The notes below the pieces were generated by a model that saw nothing but the letters and a program-made list of their open reading frames with translations, did no database searches and was not told the DNA's origin. A DNA stretch of 61,760 bases. Source: Candidatus Zixiibacteriota bacterium (GTDB lineage: Bacteria; Zixibacteria; MSB-5A5; GN15; JAAZOE01). The stretch is from contig DAOUTW010000025.1 of the NCBI GenBank assembly GCA_030668485.1, forward strand, positions 1-61,760, written 5' to 3'. Made by a program: the position numbers and the translations under genes. Below are positions 59,063 through 61,760 of this stretch, one piece after another. Numbering within the stretch: position 1 is the stretch's first letter; each line of letters opens with the position of its first letter.

Positions 59063-60577
59063 ATGATGATGGCATTGGAAAACAACAGTTTGCACTTGAA
59101 ATCCAGGGTTGTATGGTTCGTCCTTATCGCCTTTTGTGTCATCATCCTTGGTCCACTCCTGTACAACCTCCTGCCTGCATACATCTTTTCGCCCGATATT
59201 CAATATGTCAAGGGGAAGGTTCTCTGCGTTATGGAGGGGGAACCGTATGCCGACCCGGTTACCGGATACTCAACCTTCCATCCGCCCTATTATCACTATT
59301 TTCTGGCAGCCCTGGTCCTTATTGGATTCGGCTTGGATCATGCCCTGGTCTTAGCCATAATACTTGCAACGGCTCTGTCTGTGTTCTTTCTCTACAAGTT
59401 GACCAAGGCACGATTCAATAAGGAAACAGCCGTTTATACCGTATTGCTCTTGCCATTGATAGCTGAGTTTATCAACAATGCGAACCTGCTGCTGGCGAGC
59501 GCCTTTTATTTCTCGATGCCTGTCTTTTTGGCCGGATTATGGTTGTATTATCGTGTGGATAGGCAATATCGATTTACCGTTGGCTATAGCTTACTCTGGG
59601 GCGTTGCCTTTCTCATCTCACCCGGGTACCTGTTTTTGATCGGATTGTTTTTGCTCTCCGAAGCTTTGCTTCGTCGCCGGAAAAAACACTTTTTCGTCGC
59701 GATCGGTACCATGTTGGTCACCTTGATACCGTTTTATATTCACGCATATGTGATATTCTCCAATAATATGTTCGGTACCGCCGCCTTTTCTCTTTGGCCG
59801 GGATTGCCCGATATATCGTTTTTCTCAACACTCGGGCGGACATTACTGATACCGGGCGGGCATAAACTCGCCGAACCCATAGTATGGGCCGGATTGATTG
59901 CCGCCCTCGGCGGCATTGCGGCAATGATCAAAACCAGGCGAAACAACGGCCTTATAATTATTGCCGCGATAGCTTATTTTCTGACATTTTATCATTATCT
60001 GCCGCAGTATGCCATTCGCATTCATTTTTTCATCCTAATTCTTCTCCTCCCTCTGGCGGTCGGAATGTTGCTTGGGATGAAGAAGAAAAGGCTACTGGCC
60101 CGGGGGGTTATATTATGTTTCGCCGTCATTGGAGTTTATTATCATTACAGCGATCTACTGGGTGCATATAGGGGGCAGAGGGAAGACCTACCGGTTCATC
60201 AGGCCATGATGACCAGGCAAGTCCTTAATCAGCTTTACACGAATATGCGGACAGATGAGTTTATCCTGGTTTCGGCTGAAAACTATCGATTGAACGTCCT
60301 GCCATACATTCCGGCGCATGCCCTGCGCGCATGGCGATCCGGGGAATATTATCAGTTGAAAACCGACATATCGGATCGACTAAATTCCGACTATGATACC
60401 TTGATGCAATGCTCGGACACAATCTGTCTGAATCGTTTCTGCGATAAATATGACATACAAATCGCATTTGTCTGCGATCCGCTTGATGAGGACGATTATC
60501 CCGTGTTTGATGTCGTGGATGAGTATTGGCACAATGTTTACGATGGGGCTCATTGCCGTATCTATCGGAAACGATGA
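59063..60577 (+). CDS. GT-C-like integral membrane protein (glycosyltransferase 39-like)
   Basis: 504 residues. About ten membrane helices cover 15-385; a soluble C-terminal part (about 390-504) follows. The first periplasmic loop has an acidic/aromatic run after TM1 (AYIFSPDIQYVKG, then 'TGYSTFHPPYYHYFLAALVLIG'), the arrangement of GT-39/ArnT-like polyprenol-sugar transferases. The match is to general architecture, not to a certain family. It would transfer a sugar from a lipid carrier at the periplasmic face. Three ATGs in a row follow AGGTGAT; the first is used here. Confidence 0.6.
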   Translation: MMMALENNSLHLKSRVVWFVLIAFCVIILGPLLYNLLPAYIFSPDIQYVKGKVLCVMEGEPYADPVTGYSTFHPPYYHYFLAALVLIGFGLDHALVLAIILATALSVFFLYKLTKARFNKETAVYTVLLLPLIAEFINNANLLLASAFYFSMPVFLAGLWLYYRVDRQYRFTVGYSLLWGVAFLISPGYLFLIGLFLLSEALLRRRKKHFFVAIGTMLVTLIPFYIHAYVIFSNNMFGTAAFSLWPGLPDISFFSTLGRTLLIPGGHKLAEPIVWAGLIAALGGIAAMIKTRRNNGLIIIAAIAYFLTFYHYLPQYAIRIHFFILILLLPLAVGMLLGMKKKRLLARGVILCFAVIGVYYHYSDLLGAYRGQREDLPVHQAMMTRQVLNQLYTNMRTDEFILVSAENYRLNVLPYIPAHALRAWRSGEYYQLKTDISDRLNSDYDTLMQCSDTICLNRFCDKYDIQIAFVCDPLDEDDYPVFDVVDEYWHNVYDGAHCRIYRKR

Positions 60578-61033
60578 CAGTTAGGGCTCTGCTCTTCGCC
60601 GGGTGCCGCACTCCTTCTGGAATGTGTTATCCCAAATACAAAAAGTTCCTTGCGCCAAATCATGCAATATCATAAATTAGCGGGGTATGTTTCCGCGAGC
60701 TAATCCGCGGACATGAAAAACAAGCTTTTGCTTGTGCCGGAGTTTGCATTGATTTGGCTTTGCCATGGACACTATTTGGACACCCGATTGCGTAATATTA
60801 ATAGTTAATCGTATTAATGGCAGCATATCCAGCGTTTTTTTAATTAATCATTGTGTTATCTGCGAGAGGTATTGTTGACAAATTCCTGAAACCAAGTATA
60901 TTGTAATTAGCTACGCATCTATACGCCAACTGGTGGTTAGGATAATTCTAAAAGTTGGAGCATGTTTTCAGGTGTACTGCTTTTTCCGGGATTATTGGTT
61001 TAAAGAATAAAATGGCTTATCAGGGGAGGTTAT
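60578..61033. other. intergenic region, no gene seen
   Basis: About 455 bp, AT-rich in its right half. A GGGTGCCGCAC word near 60602 also occurs near 58900 and (reversed) near 835. ATTAATAG/TATTAATG-like words near 60796-60818 may be chance. The ribosome site GGGGAGG precedes the ATG at 61034. Confidence 0.4.
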
Positions 61034-61741
61034 ATGAAAAACACTCGTTTTTCCATAATTATCTGTATCGCGGGCATAATACTTTTTGGAGTAACCGGGG
61101 CTTACGCTCAAGAGACGGGTGCCTGTTGTACGCCGGATTTCACTTGTATTGATGATATTAATGTTGAAGATTGTGAGTCCTTGGGCGGTATTTATCAGGG
61201 GGATGGATCAAATTGCGCAACAGTTACCTGTACGGCTCCTACCGGTGCTTGTTGTACGCCGGAACTCACTTGTATTGATGATATTAATGCTGTAGATTGT
61301 GAGTCCTCGGGCGGTATTTATCAGGGGGATGGCTCCAATTGCGCAACAGTTACCTGCACGGCTCCTACCGGTGCTTGTTGTACGCCGGAACTCACTTGTA
61401 TTGATGATGTAACTAATGCCTATTGCCAATCCCAGGGTGGGAGTTATCAGGGAGATGGCTCCAATTGCGCAACGGTAACATGCGATGTATGCGATTGCAG
61501 ACCGGGTGATGCCAATGACGACGGAGTTGCCAATGTCGGGGATGTTGTATATATCATCGCCTATGTTTTTAAAGGCGGCCCGGCACCTCAGCCCTATGAA
61601 TTGTGCAGCGGTGATCCAAATGCAGATTGCGGCGGCGGTGTCGGCGACGCCGTTTATTTGATAGGCTATGTTTTCAAGGGTGGCCCGCCTCCCTGCAGTT
61701 GCGAAGATTGGGTGACCGCCTGTGGTATGCCGATTCATTGA
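61034..61741 (+). CDS. secreted cysteine-repeat protein with dockerin-like tail
   Basis: 235 residues. Signal peptide about 1-26 (ends AYAQ). Three near-identical 42-residue repeats follow (about 28-152), each with six cysteines (TGACCTP..TCIDD..DCES..SNCATVTC). Then a dockerin-like pair of calcium loops: GDANDDGVANVGDVVYIIAY and GDPNADCGGGVGDAVYLIGY, each followed by VFKGGP (about 157-222). Dockerins bind cohesins; in Zixibacteria-like genomes such KGGPAP tails occur on many secreted proteins and may be a surface-anchoring tag. Function unknown. Confidence 0.85.
   Translation: MKNTRFSIIICIAGIILFGVTGAYAQETGACCTPDFTCIDDINVEDCESLGGIYQGDGSNCATVTCTAPTGACCTPELTCIDDINAVDCESSGGIYQGDGSNCATVTCTAPTGACCTPELTCIDDVTNAYCQSQGGSYQGDGSNCATVTCDVCDCRPGDANDDGVANVGDVVYIIAYVFKGGPAPQPYELCSGDPNADCGGGVGDAVYLIGYVFKGGPPPCSCEDWVTACGMPIH
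61115..61489 (+). repeat. three 126-bp tandem repeats inside the dockerin-like gene
   Basis: Unit starts at 61115, 61241 and 61367, a period of 126 bp. Units 1 and 2 are nearly identical at DNA level, unit 3 more diverged, which suggests recent expansion by recombination. Copy number may vary between strains. Confidence 0.85.
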
Positions 61742-61760
61742 TTTAATTACCCTCAATCAC

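Overview
This window looks like a chromosomal contig from an uncultured FCB-group bacterium, most likely candidate phylum Zixibacteria. That placement is inference. It rests on secreted proteins ending in NPFNP-type (T9SS-like) sorting tails, a dockerin-like 'GDANDDGV..GDVVYIIAYVFKGGPAP' tail at the right edge, PEP-CTERM and IPTL-CTERM-like tails, moderate GC, many short palindromic intergenic repeats, and a conserved housekeeping core.

Layout. 1-10 kb: an IS-like remnant; a minus-strand operon of a zinc-ribbon protein, a catalytically degenerate archaemetzincin and an MrfA-type helicase; a minus-strand run of ECF sigma factor, anti-sigma factor, lipoprotein, deoB and deoC; a divergent MFS transporter; and tRNA-Ala followed by an 83-bp tandem repeat that copies the tRNA 3' end. 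10-24 kb is accessory: a PilZ protein, a PEP-CTERM protein, an exonuclease-WYL fusion, a second ECF sigma/anti-sigma pair, a secreted M23 peptidase with a T9SS tail, an IPTL-CTERM-like protein, an Lnt-like membrane protein lacking its nitrilase domain, small cysteine-rich secreted peptides, and long repeat-filled gaps. 24.5-33 kb is a minus-strand genome-maintenance block (HIT, rpsU, yqeY, cvpA, mutS2, dnaG, ASCH-wHTH, recN). 33-37 kb holds a large secreted protein, a Cys-rich peptide and a thioredoxin-fold protein without its active-site cysteines. 37.1-47.4 kb is one compact plus-strand run (yebC, ruvC, ruvA, ruvB, DUF2905, queA, ispD, ispF, dedA, ddl, HAD, M42 peptidase, cysS), started by a good sigma70 promoter and ended by a hairpin. 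47.5-61.7 kb: tRNA-Thr and tRNA-Tyr, a 1550-residue gingipain-like C25 protease with FG-GAP repeats, MATE, S9 peptidase, SDR, a SecDF-head lipoprotein, a GT-C-like membrane protein and a dockerin-like cysteine-repeat protein.

The most unusual signal is a dispersed non-coding element: a short hairpin, then a T-tract, then the box GGCTGTCGC(G). At least ten copies lie in this window: after tRNA-Ala (three), overlapping the recN stop codon, after tRNA-Tyr (three), around 53.6 kb beside a tRNA-Tyr 3' remnant (three), and at 17.4 kb. The stems differ by compensatory changes while the box stays fixed, which suggests selection on structure. I know of no named element with this design. Other leads are the zinc-ribbon/pseudo-archaemetzincin/helicase operon, the exonuclease-WYL fusion, and a mutS2 start codon that abuts a perfect intrinsic terminator.
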